The notes: generated by a model from the sequence alone, not told the origin. A stretch of DNA of 64,000 nucleotides from Parvicella sp964387945 (GCA_964387945.1 CAYLYX010000001.1:62001-126000); one strand, 5' to 3'. Positions 38,712-47,075 are shown, numbered from the stretch's first letter. Numbers and translations: made by a program.

Positions 38712-39349
38712 TTACTTCCGTTTAACATCTCCCTGAACTCTGCTATCATAAGTGCTGTGGCTCCCCAAACGGTTTGATAGCAAAACTCAAAATAAGGAAC
38801 TTCTATGGTAAAGGGTTGGTCTGAATAACGACCGACCTTTACCTTTTTTTGTTTCACCAATTCTTGATTAAAAACATCTTTCAAAGGCACTTCAAGCACC
38901 TGCTCGACCTCTACCGCATCGGGATAAAACACCGGTTCGTAATCAATGTAACCTATAAAAGGGTTAACAAGTATGTTGCTGGGTGGAATGTACACATCCG
39001 TTAACTTCCCGAGCAGCTGAATGCTTTCCTGATCAATGCCAATCTCTTCTTCACATTCACGAATTGCTGCCTGCTCTGGTGTCTCTCCTTGCTCTATTTT
39101 CCCTCCGGGAAAGCTTACCTGACCTCCATGCACACCATCGTAATCTGGGCGAAGCATCAAGGCAAAATACCATTCACTTTTCTTTGGATAGAGCAACATC
39201 AACGTAGCCGCTCTTCTGTGCTCTTTCTTTTCTACAACGATGTCGTTGGCTGTTTTTCGCTGATAGGGAGCCATTAATTCGTGCGCGGACACACCTGGCA
39301 GATCTCCTTTTAGCCGATCTGCTATTTCTTTAATTCGATCCAAAAACAA
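38681..39349 (-). CDS. CoA-pyrophosphatase-type NUDIX hydrolase
   Basis: 222 residues. The NUDIX box is complete (GKIEQGETPEQ followed by AAIRECEEEIGI, giving the GX5EX7REUXEEXGU pattern). It is preceded by the CoAse/UPF0035 motif LMLRPDYDGVHGGQVSFPGG in which Leu-Arg and GGQVSFPGG are typical of NudL. It likely hydrolyses CoA or related nucleoside diphosphate compounds to 3',5'-ADP and phosphopantetheine. The only start that keeps the N-terminal helix is TTG at 39349. It overlaps the DUF2911 gene tail to tail. Confidence 0.88.
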   Translation of the reverse strand: MFLDRIKEIADRLKGDLPGVSAHELMAPYQRKTANDIVVEKKEHRRAATLMLLYPKKSEWYFALMLRPDYDGVHGGQVSFPGGKIEQGETPEQAAIRECEEEIGIDQESIQLLGKLTDVYIPPSNILVNPFIGYIDYEPVFYPDAVEVEQVLEVPLKDVFNQELVKQKKVKVGRYSDQPFTIEVPYFEFCYQTVWGATALMIAEFREMLNGSNYFFHSSNAF

Positions 39350-39434
39350 TGACTTTTAAGATGTCAATGGTGATAAATTTAACGCTTATCTGTTTTAACA
39401 ACAACCGCTTCCCGTAATTTTATTACGAAAATCA

Positions 39435-40247
39435 ATGAGCATGCAAAAAATAACTGAGTCCACTTCACTATATAATGATCTTGAGCAAATGTCCACTCGA
39501 GAGCTGCTGACTAATATCAACAACGAAGACCAAAAAGTAGCATTGGCAGTAGAAAAAATCATTCCTGCCATTGAACAATTTGTAGACGAGTTGCATCCAA
39601 GAATGGCACGTGGAGGACGTTTGTTTTATTTGGGAGCTGGAACAAGCGGCCGATTGGGCGTGGTGGATGCCTCAGAATGTCCTCCCACCTACGGTGTACC
39701 GCATGGATGGGTAGTTGGGTTGATGGCAGGAGGAGATGACGCCATTCGAAAGGCGGTAGAGTTTGCTGAGGATAGTCGTGAGATGGGTTGGAAAGATTTG
39801 CTCGAACATGAGGTTAATGAAGACGACACGGTTGTGGGCATTGCCGCTTCAGGTACAACACCTTACGTTTTGGGAGCACTTGAAAAATGTATCGAAAAAG
39901 GAATTTTGACTGGAGGAATTACTTGTAACCCGGGATCACCGCTTGATGAATTGGCACAGCATGCCATGGTAGCTGTTGTGGGTCCGGAGTTTGTAACCGG
40001 GAGTACGCGCATGAAATCTGGAACTGCTCAAAAACTAATCCTTAACATGATTTCTACGTCCGTGATGATCAAACTGGGGCGCGTAAAGGGCAACAAGATG
40101 GTGGACATGCAATTGAGTAACAACAAGTTGGTAGATCGAGGCACCAAAATGGTGATGGAGGCCTTAGGAATTGATTATGAACAAGCCAATCGACTCCTCA
40201 TGGAGCATGGAAGTGTGCGGGGGGCGATTGATAGCTACAAGGGTTAG
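39435..40247 (+). CDS. murQ: N-acetylmuramic acid 6-phosphate etherase
   Basis: A 270-residue SIS-domain enzyme that removes lactate from MurNAc-6-phosphate in peptidoglycan recycling. Visible: LGAGTSGRLGVVDASECPPT (the sugar-phosphate loop with the catalytic-region Glu), AEDSREMG (second conserved Glu), VVGIAASGTTPYVLGAL (second SIS phosphate loop) and TGSTRMKSGTAQKLILNM. Length is slightly short of 300 but usual in Bacteroidota. It stands alone: the kinase that makes its substrate is not in the window. It fits functionally with the exported amidase/GH18 pair and the lytic transglycosylase. Confidence 0.95.
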   Translation: MSMQKITESTSLYNDLEQMSTRELLTNINNEDQKVALAVEKIIPAIEQFVDELHPRMARGGRLFYLGAGTSGRLGVVDASECPPTYGVPHGWVVGLMAGGDDAIRKAVEFAEDSREMGWKDLLEHEVNEDDTVVGIAASGTTPYVLGALEKCIEKGILTGGITCNPGSPLDELAQHAMVAVVGPEFVTGSTRMKSGTAQKLILNMISTSVMIKLGRVKGNKMVDMQLSNNKLVDRGTKMVMEALGIDYEQANRLLMEHGSVRGAIDSYKG

Positions 40248-40254
40248 GTATTAG

Positions 40255-40334
40255 TTGTTAGGCATTAAGGATTAGGGATTAGGGACTTGTAGCTTAACAA
40301 TTTAGCCCAACAACAATTTCTTCATGCTCAATCC
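40255..40334. repeat. Intergenic GGATTAGG-type repeats and a copy of the glyS 3' end
   Basis: After murQ there is a run of short TTAG-type repeats (GGCATTAAGGATTAGGGATTAGGGA-like, 40261-40284). At 40304-40334 a 31-nt stretch matches 40879-40909, the 3' end of glyS, at 27 positions. Read on the minus strand it encodes LSMKKLLLG followed by a stop, compared with VSMKKLLLD-stop in glyS. The two copies flank the membrane protein gene at 40359-40877. Confidence 0.6.
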
Positions 40335-40358
40335 TTCTTCAACAAAAGGAGTCACAGC

Positions 40359-40877
40359 TCATGAGAGTTGTTTGGTAAACGTAACAAACTTATTATACAT
40401 TGCTCCATTCTCAATCTGGAATCGATACTCATAATTCATGCCTTCATGAACGAATTGAATAAAATTATGGTTTCCTTCCTCCATCTTAGGTATTACGCTA
40501 AATCCAGCAGAAATCTGTGCAGAGGTTTGTCCCTCATATGACTTCACTAGCACTTTTAAGCCTGTCAATTCTGCAATACTAAACACTTGCTTTTCACCAC
40601 CCTTCTCTTGAACAATTATCTTCTCTGGAAAGCAGTAAATTTCTCCCGCCCGAACGGTAGTTCCTTGCACGAGGAATATAACTCCACCGATGGCAGCTAA
40701 GGCTAATCCACCACCTGTCAGAACATACCTCGTGACATCTGGATCAAAAAATACCACTCCTACTATCACTGAGATAATGCCTAGCACAATCAACAACAAG
40801 GCTACATTCAACCAAACGCTGGGATTTTCCTTGACAACATAACCTAAAGCAAAGTCTTTTCTTACTTTTTTCTTCAT
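40359..40877 (-). CDS. Membrane protein with C-terminal beta domain, unknown function
   Basis: 172 residues: two membrane helices (about 21-43 and 50-70) separated by a short loop, then a soluble beta-rich domain (about 75-170: EIYCFPEKIIVQEKGGEKQV, MNYEYRFQIENGAMYNKFV), similar in outline to PH-like domains of bacterial membrane proteins. No family is firmly recognised. Its ATG overlaps the glyS stop by 1 nt (TGATG), so it is translated from the glyS transcript. It lies between a 31-nt near-repeat of the glyS 3' end. Confidence 0.7.
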   Translation of the reverse strand: MKKKVRKDFALGYVVKENPSVWLNVALLLIVLGIISVIVGVVFFDPDVTRYVLTGGGLALAAIGGVIFLVQGTTVRAGEIYCFPEKIIVQEKGGEKQVFSIAELTGLKVLVKSYEGQTSAQISAGFSVIPKMEEGNHNFIQFVHEGMNYEYRFQIENGAMYNKFVTFTKQLS

Positions 40878-42415
40878 CAGTCCAACAACAACTTCTTCAT
40901 GCTCACTCTATCCCCAATGATGCTTTCAAGATCTGAGATTGCAACGCGCTCCTGATCCATTGAATCTCTTTCACGGATAGTTACGGTGTTATCTTCGAGC
41001 GTCTGGTGGTCTACTGTAATACAGTATGGTGTACCGATGGCATCCTGTCTTCTGTAACGCTTACCGATTGTATCTTTTTCTTCGTATTGACAATTGTGAT
41101 CAAACTTCAACACATCCATGATCTCTCTTGCTTTTTCTGGAAGTCCGTCTTTCTTCACCAAAGGAAGAATCGCAGCTTTCACAGGAGCAAGCGCAGGTGG
41201 AATGTTTAACACCACTCTTTCTGAACCATCTTCTAATTGTTCTTCTTTAAAGGCTGACGAAAGAACTGCCAGGAACATTCGATCTAAACCAATGGAAGTT
41301 TCCAGCACATAAGGAACGTAGCTTTCGTTTGACTCGGGATCAAAATATCTTAGTTTTTTTCCAGACTCTTTCTCATGATTTCCTAAGTCAAAATCTGTTC
41401 GAGAGTGAATTCCCTCCAATTCTTTAAACCCAAATGGATACTTGAACTCAATATCAGCTGCAGCATCAGCATAATGCGCCAATTTAATGTGATCGTGAAA
41501 ACGATAATTATCATCTCCTAGTCCAAGGGCTTTGTGCCACTTCATTCGTTCCGTTTTCCAGTACTCATACCACTCCATTTGAGTTCCCGGTTTGATGAAG
41601 TATTGCATTTCCATTTGCTCAAACTCTCTCATTCTGAAGATGAACTGTCTGGCTACAATTTCGTTTCTAAACGCCTTACCAATTTGAGCAATTCCAAATG
41701 GCAACTTCATTCTACCCGTTTTTTGTACGTTCAGATAATTCACAAAAATACCTTGTGCTGTTTCAGGTCTTAGGTAGATAGTTGCAGCATCTCCTGCCAC
41801 AGAGCCTAGCTCAGTACCAAACATCAAGTTAAACTGACGAACTTCTGTCCAGTTTTTGGAACCACTGATTGGGCAAACGATCCCCAAATCTTCTATGAGC
41901 TGCTTAAATGCACTCAAATCTTCTTCTTCCTGCACTTTCTTTAGTTGAGCTCTGATTTCTTCCATCTGCTCTACTCTTCTCAATACATTTGGGTTGGTTG
42001 CTCTAAACTGCTCCTCATCAAAATCATCACCAAATCGCTTCTTCCCTTTGTCTACATCTTTCTGAATCTTGGCTTCGATTTTTGCCATGTGATCCTCCAC
42101 CAGCACATCTGCACGATAGCGCTTCTTAGAATCCTTGTTATCAATTAATGGATCATTGAATGCATCTACGTGTCCAGAAGCTTTCCAAGTAGTTGGGTGC
42201 ATAAAAATTGCCGCATCCAAACCAACAATATTCTCGTGCATTTGCACCATCGCCATCCACCAATATTGCTTGATGTTATTCTTCAATTCCACCCCATTCT
42301 GCGCATAATCGTACGTTGCGCTCAATCCATCATAGATCTCACTACTCTGAAATACAAATCCAAACTCTTTTGCGTGAGAAATTACTTTTTTGAATACATC
42401 ATCATTGTTTGCCAT
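40877..42415 (-). CDS. glyS: Glycine-tRNA ligase, alpha2 (eukaryote/archaea-like) type
   Basis: 512 residues. Class II synthetase joining glycine to tRNA-Gly. The single-chain type is shown by the N-terminal KEFGFVFQSSEIYDGLSATYDYAQNG segment, the insertion around GHVDAFNDP, motif 2 FRNEIVARQFIFRMREFEQME, EGIHSRTDFDLGNHE and ETSIGLDRMFLAVL (motif 3). The C-terminal anticodon-binding domain follows (VLNIPPALAPVKAAILPL). Bacteroidota normally use this form instead of GlyQ/GlyS heterotetramers. A good promoter lies 21-51 nt upstream. Confidence 0.96.
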   Translation of the reverse strand: MANNDDVFKKVISHAKEFGFVFQSSEIYDGLSATYDYAQNGVELKNNIKQYWWMAMVQMHENIVGLDAAIFMHPTTWKASGHVDAFNDPLIDNKDSKKRYRADVLVEDHMAKIEAKIQKDVDKGKKRFGDDFDEEQFRATNPNVLRRVEQMEEIRAQLKKVQEEEDLSAFKQLIEDLGIVCPISGSKNWTEVRQFNLMFGTELGSVAGDAATIYLRPETAQGIFVNYLNVQKTGRMKLPFGIAQIGKAFRNEIVARQFIFRMREFEQMEMQYFIKPGTQMEWYEYWKTERMKWHKALGLGDDNYRFHDHIKLAHYADAAADIEFKYPFGFKELEGIHSRTDFDLGNHEKESGKKLRYFDPESNESYVPYVLETSIGLDRMFLAVLSSAFKEEQLEDGSERVVLNIPPALAPVKAAILPLVKKDGLPEKAREIMDVLKFDHNCQYEEKDTIGKRYRRQDAIGTPYCITVDHQTLEDNTVTIRERDSMDQERVAISDLESIIGDRVSMKKLLLD

Positions 42416-42435
42416 GTCCGTCTGTTTTATGGCGG

Positions 42436-42466
42436 CAAAGATATGTGTTAGTTTCTAAGTTAAAAA
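42436..42466 (-). promoter_or_regulatory. Bacteroidota-type promoter for glyS
   Basis: On the minus strand TTTT (42466-42463), 19 nt, then TATCTTTG (42443-42436), an exact TAnnTTTG -7 with the right spacing. The glyS ATG is 20 nt downstream. Confidence 0.55.
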
Positions 42467-42492
42467 GGTTTATCACTAATTCCATTTGGAGC

Positions 42493-42870
42493 TTACCCTA
42501 AGAATTGTAAAATCCCAACATCTACAAAATACCTCACTTGATCATCCGTACTATCAAGAGCCAAAACAACCACTTCAGTCTTAGCCTTACTAGATATTAT
42601 TTCTTCTCTCCGTTTGGGTTTTATGATCAACTTATTAACCCTTACGCTACTAAAAATTATAGCAGGATCAACACTGCAAATGAGACATGGAGTAACATCA
42701 ATATCTTCAGCATCGACTACGCGAATACAACTGTCACTAAACGCACTGAGTTTGGATTCTTTTTTAACATTAACAAAGGAAACAATTTCACCCTTCAATC
42801 TGAGATACTTCTTCAAACGTGAGTTTATTTGCACTATTTCAACAAGCCTCAAAAGTGGATGCCAATTCAT
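42493..42870 (-). CDS. Possible small protein of unknown function
   Basis: A 125-residue frame from the ATG at 42870 in an otherwise empty 536-nt gap between glyS and the next lipoprotein. The residue pattern is protein-like, with alternating hydrophobic strands and charged turns (KKYLRLKGEIVSFVNVKKES, IRVVDAEDIDVTPCLIC, KTEVVVLALDSTDDQVRYFV), and it is not low complexity. No family is recognised. Shorter open frames on the plus strand here are Tyr/Phe/Asn-rich and less convincing. It could be a real orphan gene or chance. Confidence 0.42.
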   Translation of the reverse strand: MNWHPLLRLVEIVQINSRLKKYLRLKGEIVSFVNVKKESKLSAFSDSCIRVVDAEDIDVTPCLICSVDPAIIFSSVRVNKLIIKPKRREEIISSKAKTEVVVLALDSTDDQVRYFVDVGILQFLG

Positions 42871-42923
42871 ACTCAAATTTAGTAAAATATGACTTATATC
42901 AAGCTTCTATCGCTCAATGGACT

Positions 42924-42931
42924 TATCTTTG
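42924..42931 (+). promoter_or_regulatory. Possible -7 element for the 42952 lipoprotein and heme A synthase genes
   Basis: TATCTTTG is an exact TAnnTTTG match 20 nt before the ATG at 42952. No good -33 box is visible. Confidence 0.4.
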
Positions 42932-42951
42932 CATTACAATAAGAAAACACC

Positions 42952-43341
42952 ATGAAATTCTTTTACAGCATATTACTATCAGCACTTTTCCTAAGCGCAT
43001 GCACTGGAACGCAAAACACAAGTTCGGCCGACAATAACGAAACTGAAGGCAACACAACAGATGAATTGACTCCCGAACAAGAGAGAGAAAAAGTAATTCT
43101 TGCAGAGGGCTACAGTAAGTGTAAGGTAGTAGACATGGGTTCGCAGGATGAGTGTGGATTTGTTTTGCAAGATCTCAATGGAAATAACCTCTACAAGCCT
43201 TTGCAATGGAAGGATGAGTTCGTCAACTACCGTCAGGATGGCAATGTGGTTTACATCAAGTTTAGAGGCTCAAAGGTAACGCAAACCGTATGCTTGCAAT
43301 CCATGCCGATTATCGTAGACGAAATGAAATTGGTGGAATAA
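42952..43341 (+). CDS. Small lipoprotein of unknown function
   Basis: 129 residues with a lipobox (ALFLSAC, Cys17), a Thr/Glu/Asn-rich spacer (about 18-45), and a compact domain (about 50-129) containing three cysteines (KCKVV, DECGF, VCLQS) and beta strands. No family is recognised. Its stop abuts the start of the heme A synthase gene, so it heads that operon. By lipobox it faces the periplasm or the outer membrane; a link to cytochrome assembly would be speculation from context. Confidence 0.75.
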   Translation: MKFFYSILLSALFLSACTGTQNTSSADNNETEGNTTDELTPEQEREKVILAEGYSKCKVVDMGSQDECGFVLQDLNGNNLYKPLQWKDEFVNYRQDGNVVYIKFRGSKVTQTVCLQSMPIIVDEMKLVE

Positions 43342-44340
43342 ATGAATAAACTTCAGATCAGATTAGCCTGGATCACCCTTGTATCCATTTTCTTGGTCGT
43401 AATCGCAGGAGGAGTAGTGAGAATGACGGGGTCTGGCATGGGATGTCCGGATTGGCCAAAGTGCTTTGACTGCTACATTCCACCTACGGATATTTCTCAG
43501 CTCCCAGAAAACTATAAAGAGATTTATTCTAAAAAAAGAGAGGAGAAACTGCATCGTTTTGCCGACTTTTTGATCTCTCTGGGCTTTGAAGAAAAAGCTA
43601 AGGAACTTCTAGCGGATAAAACTCTTCTTGAAGAGCAGGACTTCAACGTTTTTAATACTTGGACAGAGTATATTAACCGACTGACAGGTGCATTAGCAGG
43701 TTTGTTCATTCTTGCGCAAACTATCTTAGCTTTTGCCCAGTTTCGCAAAAGAAAGTTATTGGCTTTTCTTGCTTTGTTTTTGCTTTTGCTCACGCTGTTT
43801 CAAGCGTGGTTCGGAGCGATGGTGGTGGCCACGAACATCGTCCCATGGGTGTTGACCGTTCATATGCTGTTGGCACTTCTGATGATCGTTATCCAACTCC
43901 ATGTTATCCACATTGCTCGCGACAAAACATCTTCAGAACCCTCCAACAAAACGCTATTGTGGTTAGCATTTTCTGGAGTGGTAATCATGACACTTCAAAC
44001 CCTATGGGGGACACAAGTGCGACAGCAAATTGACGTATTGGCTAAAGTCTCGGAGCGCGGCTCTTGGATGGATCAACTAGAGGGTATCTTTTACGTTCAC
44101 CGAACCACCGCCATCGTCCTGGTGTTGTTGGGAGCGGCAATTGTTTATGTGGCAAGAAAAAACAAAACACATCAAAAACATACGTATTTATTGATCGGAA
44201 TCATTGGTGCGGAAGCACTAACTGGTAAGCTTTTTGACTTGTTGGGGATGCCTGCCTTTTTGCAACCCACCCATCTCCTCTTATCTTTGCTGTTGTTTGC
44301 TGTGATGTACAGCTTGTTTTTACAAAATATGAAAAGATGA
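43342..44340 (+). CDS. Heme A synthase, COX15/CtaA family
   Basis: 332 residues with about eight membrane helices. It oxidises heme O to heme A for cytochrome oxidase. Visible: GGVVRMTGSGMGCPDWPKCF at the first helix end, EYINRLTGALAGL, VHMLLALL (heme His), HRTTAIVLVL (heme His) and PTHLLLSLL (heme His). At the second helix most CtaA proteins have EYxHR; here it is EYINR, so the first His ligand is Asn112. I believe this Asn occurs in other Bacteroidota COX15 proteins. A roughly 60-residue charged insertion (about 45-105) follows the first helix. The lipoprotein gene behind it overlaps by 4 nt (ATGA). Confidence 0.9.
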   Translation: MNKLQIRLAWITLVSIFLVVIAGGVVRMTGSGMGCPDWPKCFDCYIPPTDISQLPENYKEIYSKKREEKLHRFADFLISLGFEEKAKELLADKTLLEEQDFNVFNTWTEYINRLTGALAGLFILAQTILAFAQFRKRKLLAFLALFLLLLTLFQAWFGAMVVATNIVPWVLTVHMLLALLMIVIQLHVIHIARDKTSSEPSNKTLLWLAFSGVVIMTLQTLWGTQVRQQIDVLAKVSERGSWMDQLEGIFYVHRTTAIVLVLLGAAIVYVARKNKTHQKHTYLLIGIIGAEALTGKLFDLLGMPAFLQPTHLLLSLLLFAVMYSLFLQNMKR

Positions 44341-44924
44341 AAATGTTAAGACCTGCTTATCTTTTGTTGTTATTACTAGGTATTACTTCCTGTGAAATTG
44401 ATTTCTCTAAAGAGGAAGAGGATAAGAAAAAAGACTTGTTATTTAGTGAAATCGATGGAGGTGAATATCAAGAAGCGCTAGACCAAGGAGGTGCTCGTGC
44501 GGTTTCATCTTTGGTACTTCTGGGTTATGCCAAGGAAGTAGAGCCCGAAATGATTGCGATGGTTGCCGACAGCATTTATGCTGAAGATTCACTTTGGCGA
44601 AACCGTCATTACGAGGCCATATCCATTTATAATGAATTATATGATGACATTCCTCCAAGTTTACATTATAAGTTTGGTGTTGCTATTTTTTCGATGCTGA
44701 TGTACCATCCCAATGAGGTAATCACGCATTTTGATTCTGCCACCGTGTTGGAGTTGGATTTTTGGAATGATCGGTTGAAAGAGGAAATTCGCTACAAAGT
44801 AGAAACAGATTCCATTCCGTTAGCCAATATGATTGCCATGTCGCAAGACCACTGCAACTCCTGTGACTCTACACGACTGATGACATTACAAAAAATGCTG
44901 GAAACACTCTACGAAGACAACTGA
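44337..44924 (+). CDS. Lipoprotein of unknown function
   Basis: 195 residues with a lipobox (LLGITSC, Cys19) and an acidic, mostly helical body (TPR-like helices around HYEAISIYNELYDDIPPSL). Two cysteines lie near the end (HCNSCDS). No family is recognised. It overlaps heme A synthase by 4 nt, so it is translationally coupled. Its last 16 nt overlap the end of the Lnb-like gene on the other strand. Confidence 0.7.
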   Translation: MKMLRPAYLLLLLLGITSCEIDFSKEEEDKKKDLLFSEIDGGEYQEALDQGGARAVSSLVLLGYAKEVEPEMIAMVADSIYAEDSLWRNRHYEAISIYNELYDDIPPSLHYKFGVAIFSMLMYHPNEVITHFDSATVLELDFWNDRLKEEIRYKVETDSIPLANMIAMSQDHCNSCDSTRLMTLQKMLETLYEDN

Positions 44925-46090
44925 TCTTTCTTCTCTTTCATGATTTGATTTCTGTAAAAGAAGTAAAATAGAATAGCCCAATTGACGATCAAGATTCTAG
45001 CGGCTGCGTGAAATTCTTGTGGCAACATCAAGAAGAATAATACTAGCGCCAGCATTCCCAATGAAAGGTATAGATAGGTGGACGCCAATTTTGCCTGCCA
45101 CTTTTTAATCCAAATTGCAACCACTAGAAATAGCCACAACGGATTTGCCCAGAGTAAGTTGAGGTTTCCTTTGGTGGCTACATGATCGGTTTGAAACCAC
45201 ATGAAGAAAAGCACCACACTCAGAATTCCAGACGTAAAGAAAAGAATCGAAGCCCATGTCTTCAATAGCATATCCAAACGAAAGAAGGCAAATACCAACG
45301 TAATCACTAAAATAAAAACTGTCATTACAACCGGAGTAAACCAACCATCTGCTTCTTCTGAACGTTCTATTCCTGGTACAATCACCTCATTTGAAAGTAC
45401 AAGGTTCTGCGTTTCACCATTCACCTTTACCTGCGAAAGCTCAAAGATTTCCTCCATGTAGAATGGGTTAAACATTAGGTTCTGATTATCAACTTTTCCA
45501 TCAATTTTATAGCCAAGTACGAGGTCAATTCCAAAGTCTAACCAAGGATGAGATTGAAAACCCACATCGATCATCTCTCTGAATGTGTGCTTATCGGCCT
45601 CTGGATGATTTACCCAAACTAAATCATCTCCCAATGCTTTTTTCAGTATATCTCTAATGCGAGTGGCACAATTATCAAAGAAAAAATCATATTGGTAGTA
45701 CTTATTTTCTGGAAGGGCATTGATCTGTAACTGTTCCCAAACCTTATTTTTTTGTTCAATGGTAAGGTTGAGTTCCTGCTGTCTGACTTCTCTTTTAAAA
45801 TAGGCGTATTCTCCTAAAAAGTCATTTGTACCACTTACGTCCATGTAATAGGGCAACTTTCCTTTTGCGAACTTATACGTAAAGTCATCACCGAACTCAA
45901 ACATTCCCCAATTAAAAGTGATATCCGTACCACTGGAAGGGTCAGTTACTCTAAGAGCGCTATGTCCAAACTGCGACCATACCTCATCGCCCACTTCGCA
46001 AGTGAGGAGGTAAATTTTACTCTTATCACTTAACTGCGACATCGCAGGCAAACTGCAGACCAGCGCTAATAGGATGATCAAATTTCTCAT
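44909..46090 (-). CDS. Lnb-type DUF4105 membrane protein (candidate lipoprotein N-acyltransferase)
   Basis: 393 residues from the ATG at 46090, which gives a clean signal peptide (MRNLIILLALVCSLPAMSQL) and a 4-nt overlap with tatD; the longer frame from 46153 spoils both. The periplasmic DUF4105 domain (about 22-240) has the papain-like pair His43 in SQFGHSALRV and Cys141 in DNCATRIRD. About five membrane helices follow (about 252-390). DUF4105 proteins of this layout include Lnb of Bacteroides, which N-acylates lipoproteins where Lnt is missing. That would fit the many lipoproteins here, but paralogues exist. Confidence 0.82.
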   Translation of the reverse strand: MRNLIILLALVCSLPAMSQLSDKSKIYLLTCEVGDEVWSQFGHSALRVTDPSSGTDITFNWGMFEFGDDFTYKFAKGKLPYYMDVSGTNDFLGEYAYFKREVRQQELNLTIEQKNKVWEQLQINALPENKYYQYDFFFDNCATRIRDILKKALGDDLVWVNHPEADKHTFREMIDVGFQSHPWLDFGIDLVLGYKIDGKVDNQNLMFNPFYMEEIFELSQVKVNGETQNLVLSNEVIVPGIERSEEADGWFTPVVMTVFILVITLVFAFFRLDMLLKTWASILFFTSGILSVVLFFMWFQTDHVATKGNLNLLWANPLWLFLVVAIWIKKWQAKLASTYLYLSLGMLALVLFFLMLPQEFHAAARILIVNWAILFYFFYRNQIMKEKKDQLSS

Positions 46091-46866
46091 GATAACGAAA
46101 ACATTTTTTGCGCATTTGCGGTCGTAACGGCTGCTACATCTGGTAAGGAACATCTTTTAACGTCTGCCAATTTCAGGGCCACCAACTTTAAGTAGCTACT
46201 TTGATTTCTTTTCCCTCTATGTGGAGTTGGTGCCAAATAGGGAGCATCTGTCTCCAAAACGAAATGCTCAAGGTCAATTGCAGCCACAGTTTTGTCCAAA
46301 CCACTATTCTTAAACGTAAGTACGCCACCCAACCCCATCAAAAAACCACCAAAATCGATAATACGTTGTGCCTCATCTGGTCCTCCGGTAAAACAGTGAA
46401 AAATTCCGCGAAGATTCTCATCGTTGTATTGTTCAACTACTTCAAAAATCTCTTCAAATGAATCACGGGCATGAATAACAATTGGCAACTGCTTTTCTTT
46501 AGCCCATTGAATCTGTTCAGCGAATGCCTGTTGCTGAATGCTCAAAGTTGACTTATCCCAGTACAAATCAATCCCAATCTCACCCACAGCAATGTATTTT
46601 TTTGTTTGTTGATCTAGGTGACCTTTTGCAATTGACAATTCTTCTTTCCAGGTATCTGGTTGAACTGAACAGGGATGCACTCCCATCATGGGGAAACATG
46701 TTTCGGGGTAATCATCTACCAATTGGTGCATTCCTTCGATAGAGCTGGAATCAATGTTGGGCAGTAAAATCTTTTCAATTCCATCGGCTAGGCATCGCTG
46801 TATTTCTTCATCGCGATCTTGGTCGAATTGGGAGGCATAGAGATGAGAATGCGTATCGATTAACAT
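46087..46866 (-). CDS. TatD family metal-dependent hydrolase (DNase-like)
   Basis: 259 residues of the amidohydrolase fold. Metal ligands are visible: DTHSHLY (N-terminal His-x-His), AVGEIGIDLYW (Glu), PIVIHARDS (His), GIFHCFTGG (His) and LETDAPYLAP (Asp). Relatives are 3'-5' exonucleases or deoxyribonucleases that help repair. It is cytoplasmic and is the first gene of a pair with the Lnb-like gene (4-nt overlap). Upstream, in the divergent region, lies the tRNA-Leu promoter. Confidence 0.93.
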   Translation of the reverse strand: MLIDTHSHLYASQFDQDRDEEIQRCLADGIEKILLPNIDSSSIEGMHQLVDDYPETCFPMMGVHPCSVQPDTWKEELSIAKGHLDQQTKKYIAVGEIGIDLYWDKSTLSIQQQAFAEQIQWAKEKQLPIVIHARDSFEEIFEVVEQYNDENLRGIFHCFTGGPDEAQRIIDFGGFLMGLGGVLTFKNSGLDKTVAAIDLEHFVLETDAPYLAPTPHRGKRNQSSYLKLVALKLADVKRCSLPDVAAVTTANAQKMFSLS

Positions 46867-46939
46867 GCTGTGCTTTTGAGAAGTCGAAGGTATTAATAAT
46901 CGCGCAAACAGCGGAATAGTAATTATTATTTAATTTTTC

Positions 46940-46970
46940 TTGTTCAATTTTTAAAGTTGTGTTAATTTCG
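46940..46970 (+). promoter_or_regulatory. Bacteroidota-type promoter for tRNA-Leu
   Basis: TTG at 46940-46942, 20 nt, then TAATTTCG at 46963-46970: correct boxes and spacing for the TTG-N19-21-TAnnTTTG form. The tRNA begins 20 nt after the -7 box. Confidence 0.65.
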
Positions 46971-46989
46971 CAATCCCATTTCCAGAAAT

Positions 46990-47071
46990 GCCGAAGTGGC
47001 GGAATTGGTAGACGCGCACGACTCAAACTCGTGTTCCTTCGGGAGTGTCGGTTCGACCCCGACCTTCGGTA
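46990..47071 (+). tRNA. tRNA-Leu (anticodon CAA)
   Basis: A full class II cloverleaf: acceptor GCCGAAG pairs with CTTCGGT (one G-T), anticodon stem CACGA/TCGTG encloses CTCAAAC (anticodon CAA, reads UUG), the long variable arm is TTCCTTCGGGAG-like, and the T-arm is CGGTTCGACCCCG. The discriminator is A and CCA is not encoded. It is followed directly by a terminator and the GIY-YIG array, whose repeat units repeat its 3' end. Confidence 0.97.
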
Positions 47072-47075
47072 CAAA

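Noticed and set aside
42538..42892. Two plus-strand frames in the glyS-lipoprotein gap
   Set aside because: Phe/Tyr/Asn/Ser/Thr-rich translations with no domain pattern; the minus-strand frame looks more protein-like.
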